Positions 38,801 through 50,034 of a stretch of DNA of 64,000 nucleotides are shown here, in pieces (the first letter of the stretch is position 1; the number at the start of each line of letters is the position of its first letter). The notes under the pieces were generated by a model that did no database searches, had not been told where the DNA came from, and saw nothing but the letters and a program-made list of their open reading frames with translations. This DNA comes from Phoronis australis (lineage: Eukaryota > Phoronida > Phoronidae): the NCBI GenBank assembly GCA_002633005.1, contig NMRA01000890.1, forward strand, positions 25,742 to 89,741, written 5' to 3'. Made by a program: the position numbers and the translations under genes.

Positions 38801-41800
38801 TAGCCGACCCAAAATACCTTGAATCAATGCGGAAATAGGAGGATAGCTTCATCTCGCTAATAAATGCCTATCAGGCAAATTTTATGAACATGCGTTGAGG
38901 AAAATGCAATGTACGTAGGTGGACTTTAAAATGTAAAATTGCCACTTTGCCGCACACCGGTAGTCTGATCCGTCTGAAAGTCGTTGTCATCTGTTGTCAA
39001 CTTATGATATATTCCCTTTCAGAATTCAATAAAGATCCTGTGGAGCCGCTACGAGATACATGTACAGAAAAAAATGAGAAAAAACAAACAACACTCTCAT
39101 TAGAAGGCGCCATAGTAGTCGAAGTTGTCGCAAAATCATAGTCAGCTGACCTGTTCACAGTAAGAAGATATACGCAAGATTTCACAATCATCTCTGGTGC
39201 GGTTTCGTTGACATACCCAAAAGACAGACTCGAAAGCATTAAAAATGGCAACTGAGTGGCGCAAAGTACCTCGGATTCACCAGAAAAGGGAAGCATGGCG
39301 TAATCTCACTAAGTGCAGTTGATGAACTCCACAGATAAAGAGGAAATTGTAAAAAAATAAAATTGCCTTTTGGGCCACACCAATAGTGCTAGAGGTACCA
39401 AATTTCCCGCCTTTTGTCGACTTCTTCATAGAAACAAATATGCGTAATCTCACCAAGACCCTTTGAGGGTCTAGGAGATGCAGCTGCGGACGACGGACGG
39501 CGGATACCAGGAAGCTGGGAGGCTCAGACCGAGATGACAGAATCCTTCATCCACATACATGTATAAATATGCAGTGGCTAAAAACTGCAGCACAGTGCTT
39601 TTAACTGTCGTCAGNAAATTTATGAACATGCGTTGAGGAAAATGCAATGTACGTAGGTGGACGTTAAAATGTAAAATTGCCACTTTGCCGCACACCGGTA
39701 GTCTGATCCGTCTGAAAGTCGTTGTCATCTGTTGTCAACTTATGATATATTCCCTTTCAGAATTCAATAAAGATCCTGTGGAGCCGCTACGAGATACATG
39801 TACAGAAAAAAAATGAGAAAAACAAACAACACTCTCATTAGAAGGCGCCATAGTAGTCGAAGTTGTCGCAAAATCATAGTCAGCTGACCTGTTCACAGTA
39901 AGAAGATATACGCAAGATTTCACAATCATCTCTGGTGCGGTTTCGTTGACATACTGTACCCAAAAGACAGACTCGAAAGCATTAAAAATGGCAACTGAGT
40001 GGCGCAAAGTACCTAGGATTCACCAGAAAAGGGAAGCATGGCGTAATCTCACTAAGTGCAGTTGATGAACTCCACAGATAAAGAGGAAATTGTAAAAAAA
40101 TAAAATTGCCTTTTGGGCCACACCAATAGTGCTAGAGGTACCAAATTTCCCGCCTTTTGTCGACTTCTTCATAGAAACAAATATGCGTAATCTCACCAAG
40201 ACCCTTTGAGGGTCTAGGAGATGCAGCTGCGGACGACGGACGGCGGATACCAGGAAGCTGGGAGGCTCAGACCGAGATGACAGAATCCTTCATCCACATA
40301 CATGTATAAATATGCAGTGGCTAAAAACTGCAGCACAGTGCTTTTAACTGTCGTCAGTGTGGAGTACATGTACCTGATTGTACATTAAGTAACAGAAATA
40401 CTCGACAACAATTCATGTAAATCAACATTTAGATTGCCACACCTTGGCCCACTGAAATTTCGTAAGAGGGTTCCAAACGAATTGTTCTGATCTCTCAGAA
40501 GACAAGGACCTGTTTTAGACGAGATCTTTGAACTAGTGTTCGGAATCTTTAATGTTTTCCAGTTTCATTGCACTCTCATTGTTTCCTTAATTTTAAGAGT
40601 TTGTACTTTCAGAAATTCACCACTTACTGAATATTTTTTTAAGTCAAAAACCTTGCATGTACATGTATCCGCATTTTACTTTGTGTTCATTAAAATGGGA
40701 TATTTAAATTACGATATTTTGTAAACATTTGATTTCACGTTGGCAGGTCGTTACTCACGACAGTTTTTCGCTTGGCTGTCGGAGGGTAGTTAATATTTTT
40801 ATCTAACTTTTTGGTTATCGTCGTCATAAATTAATGAATCATGTCACAGTTTTTGGAATAAGGTATTCAGGGGTATTTTTCACGCACAGTAATTTCACTT
40901 AGAGCCATATTCCAGTAACAGTTCCAAATGTATTTACCTTTTCACTTCCGGTCTTTTCCACAAGAATTTGCCTTTCATGCTCGCCTTCTGGCACCATCTA
41001 TAAGTGTAAATTGAAGATGTACTGACATCCGGGTTCTAATTCAAGAAGGATTGCCTAGTGTGTACAACAGCTTCTTAATGCACTTTTTTGATCTAGTGAA
41101 ATTTTGCTTTTCACGCACAGTATAAATATATCAGTTTCTATTAAATACATGGTTATTATAAGTTAGCTTTGAAGGTAAGGAGGTAAACGTAAAATATATG
41201 ATTGCCACTAGGGGCACTCCGGTAGCCTGATCCGTCCGAAAGTCGTCGTCATCTCTTGTCAACTTCAAGTAAATACATTTAAAAAAAAATGTTGAACATC
41301 ATGTAGAGCCCTAGGGAGATACAGCCATGAGCGCAAAGACAAACAAAACTGCCACTAGGATGCGCCACAGAAGTCGACGTCGTCGGAATATTATCATCAG
41401 CCGCCCTCACAGTAAGATATATGCCAATGTTCAAAATCATCCCTAAAGCGGTTTTATTGGCAGAGGGGCGCACACCAAATACAGACTCGAAAATCATAAA
41501 AATGGCCACTACACTGTACTTCAGATACTGCAAATTACCTCAAATCCATCCAATAACAGGAGTATAGCGTAGTCTTGCTAACAGTTTCGTAGATTCCAAA
41601 TTATATGAAAATTCAGTAAGTACTTCCCAAAATACGTAATTGCCTGGTGCCAAAACCCAATGACGACCTTAGAGACAATTTTCAGGCTCACATGAATAAG
41701 TCATGTGATTTTTAATAAAGTATTCCGATTTGTGCAATATTTTGAGGCAATTTAGAAAGAAAATGATGTGAATTTTTGAATGTCAGTTCTCTGAAGTATA

Positions 41801-43185
41801 CTGTACATTGTTTCAGACTTACCGTTATTGAGTTATTTGACTTTGATATTCCAAAAAAATAAAAAAAAAATATTTTTTCAAAAAATTAAAGGAATTTTGC
41901 ATAACTATTTCCTTAGATAGAGTTTGTAAGGGCTTTCAGAAATTGTTTTCCAATTTTTGCTAGATTGTCTAATTTTTTAATTATTCGAAATTTTCCGAAA
42001 GCGCTGTTCCTTTCTTGACCGACCTTACGTTGATTATGGTTTAGCTTCTATTGAACAACACTGCAGGCCATTTCTTACTGATTTCTTACATCTTCGCTAG
42101 TCATAAGAAAATGTTACCGTGTTGTTCATATATACCACCTTCATCACCGCAATCATCATCGTCGTCATCTCCATCGCCAAGTGTCGACCGCTCTGATTTC
42201 TGACATCTACGTCCGTCATATGAATGTTATTACATGTATGCTGTTGCTCATGGCAACCACCACCATCGTATTTGTCATCTTCGTCATCATCTCCATCATC
42301 GTCTTTTCGGTTAATTACGCCAATTGTCGCTCCTCCGAGCAGTTTCATATTATTCATTATCTTGCTAGTCAATTTCTAGTTTTTGGACGAAAAATTTTAT
42401 GGAACTCAGTCGCCATGGTAACAATTATGCATATCTACTTCTATATTTAACTTGAGCTTGGTTTACCCTGTACATACTGTATTGCTCATTATTGCCAGAA
42501 GTACTTTACATATTAAGATACTTCGGTCCCAAGAAACCGATTTAAGTTCATTTTTCTTAAGGTTAAGATTTGTCTCAACTTCCAATCTTTGAAACTTCCA
42601 CACACACTGCCTTAGTCAAAATTAAGGAAAACATTTAAAATATTTGTTCTTGAAACGGAATTGTCACGAGAAATTTTGAAATTTTGTCTTAAATCTGACT
42701 GAAATTTAATATTACTTTTAGCTAAATCAGACAGTTGTCTTGAAACAGGCCCCTGATCTCAACCTGACAACTACTTACCTGAATTTCGACCTTCCTTATT
42801 CAGTTCGATATTGTTCGAGACCATGATGAGCTAATAAAATGACACCCGTGAACCAACCAACTTGTGGAGCATTTTCTCAAGCAGTAACGAATTCTCAGTG
42901 TTTTCGCTGCTACTGTACATGTATTTTGATTGAGAAACGATTTGAGGCTAATGTTATAATGTCAAGAAACCTGAGTCAAAGGTTGTTTGTTTGACGAAAT
43001 TTATAGCAGCTTACAGCTTAGTGGTTGCCAGTCAATCTGTTAAAAGTTGAGCACCAATGTATACAAATACGAAATTCATAAAACATAAAAAATACTCTTA
43101 CCCTAAGTGGATGTGAAATGGTCCGACGGGTTTGAACCAAATCGAAGACGACTGCAGCTGTTATGGCGACGACTACCGCTCTCAT
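28883..43185 (-). CDS. Astacin-family zinc metalloprotease (astacin-EGF-CUB), 3' end not found
   Basis: Nine minus-strand exons with GT-AG introns and matching phases: 43102-43185 (ATG at 43185), 40938-40997, 37411-37518, 36755-36975, 35278-35353, 31400-31591, 29839-29965, 29527-29649, 28883-29001. Order of parts: short hydrophobic leader (MRAVVVAITAAVVF), propeptide (with EEGDDI, similar to the EGD prodomain motif), catalytic domain from WPNGVVPWEY through TCLRFPRR, CSSNIG, HELGHAIGLEHEQSRSDRD (zinc ligands) and the SAMHY Met-turn to LIYNC, then an EGF-like domain (CGCKCPRGLTGDC), and the first 40 residues of a CUB domain (SPGYPNNYPLNKKC). Astacins are secreted or surface endopeptidases used in matrix processing, growth-factor activation or hatching; the substrate cannot be told here. 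A Leu replaces the usual Phe in the GFxHE part. Introns carry repeats and transposon copy A. The rest of the CUB domain and the stop codon should lie left of 28883. Confidence 0.88.
31800..32260. repeat. Dispersed repeat unit in the astacin intron
   Basis: This matches the array at 37780-41650. Shared blocks are aaaagtttgcagct, a ggtrctgggsgaa block, gcgctgaaatrcgc with cgaatgcac, a tggggtgttta block, aaaatgaaattgccc with a gatacgtccgaaaa motif, and taataaagatcctgcag at 32179-32195. It lies in the intron between the exons at 31400-31591 and 35278-35353. Confidence 0.5.
33473..35152. mobile_element. TTAA-bounded DNA element, copy A (T2/Kolobok-like ends)
   Basis: A 1680-bp element begins TTAAAGGAGCATACCACCC and ends with the inverse (gggtgacattctcctttaa). 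Two relatives lie at 46232-47913 and 57010-59284 in the same orientation. The TTAA plus AGGAG ends resemble the TTAAAGGRR termini known from T2/Kolobok-type transposons. That assignment is inference. Inside are a GC-rich block (about 33980-34060, gatcaggcccgtcgcggc) and an open frame at 34579-34905 whose middle (EYSDEEILESRREQSQTTER) recurs in the other copies. No transposase domain was recognised, so it is probably non-autonomous. It lies inside an intron of the astacin gene. Confidence 0.65.
35797..35861. repeat. TA dinucleotide microsatellite
   Basis: About 65 bp of uninterrupted ta repeats, in the astacin intron just left of a non-coding AT-rich stretch. It generates an artificial Ile-Tyr frame on the minus strand. 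Confidence 0.95.
37780..41650. repeat. Array of degenerate dispersed repeat units in astacin introns
   Basis: Several units share an ordered set of blocks: a tgccactaggnggc-type block, a gtagtctgatccgtctgaaagtc block, an aataaagatcctgyrg block followed by a gagatac block, a gccatagtagtcgaagtcgt block, a ttcacaatcatctctrgwgcgg block with ttgacagac, and an aaaatggccact block ending in a ctcggatyca motif. Copies can be followed at about 38420-38850, 38935-39300, 39350-39600 and 41195-41640, and a more diverged one at 37780-38340. The unit length is roughly 350-450 bp. Exon 40938-40997 of the astacin gene lies inside the array. Nothing in it looks coding. Confidence 0.55.
38877..40357. repeat. 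Near-identical 740-bp duplication around a single N (probable assembly join)
   Basis: 38877-39614 recurs at 39616-40357, with N at 39615 between. Differences are tiny (for example one extra a in an a-run and an inserted ctgt near 39955). Because it lies within a genuine repeat array it could be taken for biology, but the single N and near-identity point to unmerged overlap. Confidence 0.7.
42524..42753. mobile_element. MITE-like fold-back element, second copy
   Basis: This is related to 10672-10914: ggtcccaagaaaccgattta at the left, gacagttgtcttgaaacagg then cccc at the right, and the shared inner block caacttcca with ctttgaaacttccacac. It lies in the first intron of the astacin gene. Confidence 0.5.
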
Positions 43186-43797
43186 GATTTTAAGTCCAGA
43201 AATCAAAACGGATTTTTCCCCAGTAAAATACAGTTCTTTTTATGCTAAAACACGTGACACCGTTCTGATCTCAATATTGGCAATAGGAAACATCATGAGC
43301 GAACATTCGATTAACTTAATTCTAACAAACAACCTGTCAAACCAATTTTTGCCTGTAGGTTGTTCGGAATTTTGTCATTCAAACCATAGCTCCGCCCACA
43401 GAAAAAAATGCTTTTGGGTAGTGTTCCGCCCAGTGGTACAGCGAAACATTGTAAAAATCTCCAGTATCAATGACAACATGATAGTTTGCGTAGTCATCTA
43501 ATAGAAATGGGAGGGAGGGGCTTTGAAATGTACAATAAAATGGCCTATGAATTTGCTCTTCCACAGTTTCCTTGCGGTCTTGACTTGATCCAATGATTTT
43601 TCAGTTGTCTTCCACACCTTGTATTATGGTCGTCACGGGTGGACGCCATCAGACGTTTAGGGGAAGTACTGTACGCTTTTAATATTTCCACCACACGCAC
43701 AAATGCGGCAAAACGGATTTAAAGAACTATTAAAAGGGGTTTGTAGTAGACGGTTGTAGTAAAGACCTGTCAAGGGTGGAAAAGAGTGTGTCTCCTG

Positions 43798-44197
43798 GGC
43801 CCGGTCTCTAATCTTTGTACTCGAAACGAACTCGAAAATATTTTTGGCAATTTCTGTGCTCTTTTTGTGCGAACCTAAGATAATTGGTTATCAGAGTGTG
43901 CTTGAATACATTATAGTTTATGCATAGGAGTTTCTAGTTCAAGTTTGCCCTTGAAGACCCTTATATTTATGCTACAAACTCGAGTAAAACTCGAAATTTC
44001 GAGTTCAAACTAGAACTTATTGCTTTAACATTGGGTTTACAAACTGTGAACTAAGGACCATAAATTATCTACGTAAGTTATTGTGTCCTCGAGCATAGAA
44101 TAATAGACACTTATCTTGAGTTCCCCCAAAAGTAGAGAAGAAAATGCCAAATCTAATTTCGAGTTCCATTTCGAGTAAAAAGATTGGGGACCGTGCC
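43798..44197. mobile_element. MITE-like element with about 36-bp inverted ends
   Basis: The left end (ggcccggtctctaatctttg, then tactcgaaacgaactcg) is matched in inverse by the right end (cgagttccatttcgagtaaa, then aagattggggaccgtgcc). Internal sequence contains further inverted aactcgag and ctcgaaat motifs. The total is about 400 bp with no recognised gene. A partial relative (ggggtctaattattgtgctc) is at about 30010-30050. It lies just upstream of the astacin start codon (43185). Confidence 0.5.
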
Positions 44198-46231
44198 TTG
44201 GCCTGTGTGAGTTTTGATGGAATAGGCCTTATAGTCTGTAGTCTTGACTGATGTCGATTAGGGCTGATGGGATGGCGATACATTTTACTGTCTTCACAGT
44301 GGTTCTCGGCCCAGAAAGTAGACAATATGGCGATCCTATTTCTATTTGATAGGTCTTGTCAAGCAAAGCGCACACACTTGTCGTTGAAACATTAGATATC
44401 TTTCTGAGCGTTTAAGGATCGGAAGACCGAGGGAATTACTAAAGTTGTGTATGCAGTCTTAAGAGACATCTTTACTTTCTGGTGATGGTTAAATAATCAG
44501 GGTGTCAAGTTGCATCCGATGTCTCGCGATATTTACCTCTTCAAGTTATTTTACAAGCTTAGTCCAAGATACTGCTACTGAGAGGTTGGTTTCAGAAGAT
44601 ATGAGTTGGATATATATGGGTGTTGCGTTTCAGAAATATTTTCAGCTCGTCGCATCCAGGATGCATGAAGATATATCTACCACCTACTGTTTCTCATGTG
44701 TCCCTCGACGGTGCCCTTGCACCTAGAAATCTACCCCTATACCTCACCACTTCTCACAGGCGCTGGCCAAGATCCTCCCCCCAATTTTCGGGAAACATAA
44801 TGGTACTGGCTTTAGTGTAACACAAGTTCCGGTGGGATGTTTTGCATTTTCTGAGAGCCCTGGCTACATGAATACAGTGCGATTTTTTTGTTTTTATTTG
44901 CCTCCGAGGACTGTTGTTCATTCAAATTACGAAATCATGTCTCTGCCACTTTCAGGGAAGCTAGTTGAAACTAGTTAATTTCTGAAGTAATGTGTACTTT
45001 CAAAATAAGTATGTGGATGGACGGATGTATGGATGGATGGAGAGATATTTAACTATCTTTCTTATTTAGAAGTTTCAAAGTATGGACGTGAAGACAAATC
45101 TTAGTCTTCAGTCAAAAATGAATTTAAGTCAGTTTCTTGGAACGGGCCCCAGAACTCCCAAAATTATACTGCTGCGCATGCGTACAGTATCACTCAGCAT
45201 TTCTACATGACTTTCCTAAATGCGTAACAATTGACCTATTTGGCCAACAAAGAATCCTGATAATTTTAAAGAAGTGGCGCCTAAGTGTCAACTTGTTTCA
45301 GAGCAAAGATTTCCAGAAAACGTTTACACCATAGCAACCAAACTAATGCATGTCCATAGAGGGTGTTAAAACGTTTTAATCTGTTGCAAACAGTTCTCAG
45401 CCAATATACAATACCTCAAATTACAAGTATATCCATATCGACGTGGCACTCCCTAGTAACGTTATTGCCACAGTAACAAGGTTTTCAGGCTGCTTGTATG
45501 GCATCTACATGTAGTATCATTTTAGAAATTATCAATTTAGGAATCCCACGACTACTCGACATTGATGATTGTGATTGCGTCCACATTTCAGCATGTCGAA
45601 TAAATACTAAATTAAAATGAACTGAGTGTGATAAATATAGATTATTACATGGCGAATTCGATCTCCCATATTCTAAATCCACGAGGGCTCTAGATAAGGG
45701 GGATTTCGATTGAGAACATGTAATAATCTATGTATACCACAAACTGAACGAGAAACATTGCAATGAATCGATCTACCTTTCTCGACTCGCCTCGGATTTG
45801 TAATTACTTTCTACTGTCCGGGGACGCAGGCCGTGACCTTTTAAGAAATGCCAAGCTATTTTTGTCAAATAATGCTTTTATTCAAAACCAACTGAAAATT
45901 TAAACAAAATAGAAATCAATGGAATCCATAAATTAAGGTTAAGCAACTATTATAGCTTACTACACATTTCATCACACTAAGCTTCGACCGGGAACTATCG
46001 GCTGCTAAAGTAGGTTACCACTGGTAATAGAGCATAATTCTCAAGTCAAAGGATCCCTTCGACACGATACCCGCATTCAAATTGGATGTCGGTGATTTAC
46101 AAGTGAGAGAACATGACAGAAAAAACACTGAATTAAAATATTGTTTTTATGGAAATTAGTCTTATTTTCTACAACGTATAAATGTCGGTACAGTGTCCTT
46201 TGTTGAACATGTGATTGTTGCGCGTGCTCAT
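44198..46231. other. No recognised gene
   Basis: It contains one end of the fold-back family at 45090-45150 (agtcttcagtcaaaaatgaa, then ttaagtcagtttcttggaac ending gggcccc) and a short ggatgg-type simple repeat at 45010-45045. The open frames at 44502-44726 and 44065-44325 have no recognisable product. Confidence 0.4.
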
Positions 46232-47913
46232 TTAAAAGAGCATGCCACCCAAAAAAAAACTAATTTGTATCAATTTAGATCGAGTAGTTCTACTCCATAA
46301 CGACACGTACGGTTGCGTTACCTGACACCTGACGGCAGACGGAGGTGTTGAAATTAACCAATGACGTCATCGGTTTCACACGCAGTCTGTTCAGCAGTTC
46401 ACAACACGGGTTACTGGTGTCAGCTTATCGCTTGAAGTCATCGTTTAACACCAATAAATCATCAAACTTCGATGTAAAACCCTTAAAAATACACCGAGTT
46501 CTTATAAAAACGTGTTGTTTTATTTCGCTCTTACGGATTTATTGGTATTTGGACACACCGTAGCCTACAAAGTTCGGCAGGCCAATAAGGTCCGTAGCAG
46601 GAGTTTGGGGTCTGTTCGGAGATAATTTCGAAGTATTTTCCGTGAGATACAGACATGAGAACCTAGATTTGTGTTGTTTAGACTTGTGATTTTTTGAGTT
46701 CTAAACACAAAACGCTTGTTATCCTAGCCAGTGGCTGGGAGCCCGATCAGGCCCGTCGCGGCCGGCCGGATTCACTCGTTATCCCGGAAAGGCCAGTGGC
46801 TCGGAAACTGATCAGACATCACGAACATAAACCAGCCACAGTTCACTGGAAACTAAAGTTCCAATCAAGACAATACTATACTAGTGAGCCAAAATAATGT
46901 GTACGTGATTATGTTGGTGAATTACCACTAAACTGCAAATCTATACTCGTCGAGGGCCGCGAATTCAGGTTCCGCTTTGGCCACAGCACCGTCAGGGCAG
47001 AAGTTGTCCAATGACAATCATTATTTGAGTAATGTAATTGTAAATAAAGATTCCCCTAACACCTCGCCGTGGGATGGAAATCGAGTTGTTTCACAATAGT
47101 TTCTGCCAGCAAACACTAAATTAGCATGAGCTCACACGGCCTCGGTGTCCCGTCAATTAGTTTTATTGCACATAAAGCCGGTAACGCAGTGATTTATTCA
47201 ATACTGGCTTCTCAAATCACTTGCACTCACGAACACTCCAAAGGCATTACAAATTGCATCGAATGAGACAGGCTCTGTTTCAGTTTTATTTAAGCATTGG
47301 TTAGGGTGAGAATAATTCATTTTGAAACAGAACGCTCAGTAATAAACGCCAACATGGCAACTCGCAAACCCGACTTAGGACGAGCTAGAGCTCAAAGGTC
47401 CCGACTTCGCAGGTGGATCGTTAAGTTTTACAGGCTATCAATTGGAACAGGAATACAGTGATGAAGAAATGCTAGAGATGCGCCGTGAACAAGCTCAGAC
47501 AACGGAACGTATGGAGTTATTTGGTAAGCCGGCATTCGTCGGACGTCTCAGTGGATGCCACAGACACGGAGCTGTTTCACGGCCTCATACTTGCTATTTA
47601 CAGCGTACATTTCATATTTCACTATCGTGAGCCACTCCTTAAGCATTTGGGACTCTCGAAAAAGTAAAAAAAACGATATATCCGCTTTCCTCGCAGCTTC
47701 TTAGTTCGGACAAGCGAGAACGATGCACCGCAACACAGCGGCATTCACTCTGCATATGAACCACCTACGTCGCTAGTGTCGTTTCTCACCTTCTTCACAG
47801 CTTAGCGCGACACCTCTTGGCAAGGTAAGGTCGACCGTATGCGAGGCGATGTGGATATAGACCGATTAAGACGGCAAAAAAGACAAATTAAATCGGTTGG
47901 CATTCTCCTTTAA
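46232..47913. mobile_element. TTAA-bounded DNA element, copy B
   Basis: A 1682-bp relative of the elements at 33473 and 57010. It begins TTAAAAGAGCATGCCACCC and ends tggcattctcctttaa. It shares the internal GC-rich block (about 46725-46800) and the frame with EYSDEEMLEMRREQAQTTER (47442-47550), followed by a frameshift relative to copy A. Near the frame's beginning it has an ATG giving MATRKPDLGRARA, also present in copy C. It is immediately followed by a tRNA-like sequence. Confidence 0.65.
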
Positions 47914-47932
47914 GTATTCTATTTTCACTCTC

Positions 47933-48005
47933 GATGACGTGGTGCAGTGGTGAAGAAGGCGACCCGAAACTCATCAGGCCCGGGTTCAAAACCAGCCTCG
48001 ATTTC
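47933..48005 (+). repeat. tRNA-derived sequence (SINE head or tRNA pseudogene)
   Basis: An A-box-like tggtgcagtggtgaag (from 47940) and a B-box-like gggttcaaaacc (47982-47993) are spaced as in a tRNA. The intervening sequence does not form a convincing anticodon arm, so a SINE head is more likely than a tRNA gene. It is similar in design to the minus-strand sequence at 23600-23675. Confidence 0.45.
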
Positions 48006-48846
48006 CCTCAAAAATGTTATCTCTCTAGTGAGATAACTAAATGGTTTATTAAACGGTTGGATCGGCCATTCGGGGTTATTATTGCGGTATAATTATTTTC
48101 ATTGGAAGAGGAAATAATTTTGTCAAATATCATTTAGATAAGACGACTACAGGAAAAAATTAATGAGTTTCTGCCAAGCTAATTTAAAGCAAGGCTTGAT
48201 CTGAAATGCACATACTAACTTTCCCCATTAACCTAAGATAAGTCTCGTGTGATACCCAGAACATGCGGTGCCTCTCCATGGTCACTGAAAGTGGGAGTCG
48301 AATGGCTCAACTTCTCGAATTTCGGTGTCATTTTCAGCGGCCCTCTTGAGGAGCGCTGCCAGTAATTAAATTTTTGAATGACCTTTTCCACAAAATGTTG
48401 TTTGATTTTAGACAGTTTTTAAGAGTTTATTTGATATTTGAATGAATCTGTGAGTTATTTATCATTACATTTATTTGTGAGTTCTATCTCACCGACAATT
48501 CAATACGGAGGCTGCCATTTCTTTATGTCACGCAATGCTTGAGCATGCTCATGGTTGCCTTCGGTAGACCGAAAACGTTAGACCTTGCGCTTGCAGCGAA
48601 AATAGTCGATTTTGTAATCAAAACTGTAAACACCCAGTATCTCAGTATTCAACGTTCCAGCGTCACAAGCCAGTTGTTTCTTTGTCTGTCACTTAATTAA
48701 GATGCATGTGCTCTAATAATGTCTTGAGTTTGGTCAAGAAACATTCGCCTTCCACTTGTGTGATTTTTCGGGGTCTTACGCGATTTCGATTTTCGAGCAA
48801 GAGACGTTAGCATCTACAATTTTGTGACAGCTTATTTAATTTTCAG
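48006..48846. other. No recognised gene
   Basis: AT-rich non-coding sequence between the tRNA-like element and the LINE. It may include the body of the SINE whose head is at 47933-48005, but I could not define a right end. Confidence 0.35.
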
Positions 48847-49925
48847 ATTGTTCTGTATGCGGATGACACTGCAATACTGTCCACAGGCCAATCTCATCTC
48901 TGATTTAGAAATCATTTCAGATAGGCTTGTATGCAATAAATTATTCTTAAATGTGTCAAAAAACTAAAACTCTTGTATTTGGCACGTCACAAAGACTTAG
49001 GAACCAAACCCTGACATTAAGTATGGATGGAGGACCAATTGAGAACGTGAATTCTTTTAAATACCTGGAACTAATTTATGCTCAAAATCTTAAATTCTCT
49101 CACCACGTTGATTATATCTCGAAAAAGGTGTCTAAGAAAATTGGCGTATGGAAATACATCAGTAAATTTGTGAACAGAGCAACACTGAAAACCCTTTTTA
49201 ATGCTATCATTCAACCTCACCTAGATCATGGCCTCCCGGTGTGGGGCGTTGTATAAGGCAAGGATATGAAAACCGTCCAGGTTATCCAAAATAGAGCTGC
49301 CCGGATTATTCAGGGAGCTGGTTTTAGAGATATTAACATTGAACACCTTCATAGAGAGACTGGAATCATGAAAATTCTTACAAGACATCAATTCCTATCT
49401 GTTTTTCGTCTTGTTCCAACCTACTTAAGTGCTAAGTTTAAGATGACTACTAATAGCTGCAATACTAGGTCCTCATCATCACCAAATTTCAATCTTCCTA
49501 AAGGCAGAAACGAAACTGGGAAAAATAATTTTCTTACAGTGTGCCCTATTGATGACACAGATTGAACTTCATGTAGTGTGTAAGAATGCATGTTTATACA
49601 TGCGTGTATATTTATATGCTGTCCTACTTTTATTAATTATCTATTGCCTGTTTTTAATTATTTATATTTCTACTTTAGCTAATTATCTTGTCTTAATTTC
49701 TTTGTCTTCTATTTATCATATTTTTTATTTTGTAACATCAGTCTTTCTGTGTCAATTTCTCATTCTTACTTATTATTTACATATTGTCTTTCATTTTGTA
49801 ATTCTGTTTTTGTCTTGCTATCTGTTTGTTTTTACTGAGGGTCCACATGGAAAGGAGTGTGAATGGATAGGGCTATTTTCATTGTAAATAATGCATAATA
49901 AATAAATAAATAAATAAATAAATAC
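48847..49925 (+). mobile_element. 5'-truncated non-LTR retrotransposon (LINE), reverse-transcriptase C-terminal half
   Basis: The sequence starts at the catalytic box (QIVLYADDTAILSTGQSHL). After a frameshift and one stop it continues with FLNVSKTKTLVFGTSQRL, SFKYLELIYAQNLKFSHHVD, YISKKVSKKIGVWKYISKF, a PHLDHGLPVWG block, a stop at 49253-49255, then QVIQNRAARIIQGA and LHRETGIMKILTRHQF. This order is typical of the palm-thumb and C-terminal region of CR1/Jockey-type LINEs. A pyrimidine-rich 3' region and an (aata)n tail at about 49890-49924 complete the 3' end. The upstream part (endonuclease, fingers) is missing and the frame is interrupted, so it is inactive. Confidence 0.8.
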
Positions 49926-50034
49926 AAGTTTACATTATTTCTCTGGCAGAGAATTGTTCTAACTACACTACACTTGTCTTTTGGAAAACCACTGTATCCC
50001 TTACATAGGTGATGAGTAGGCTAATGATACTGAG

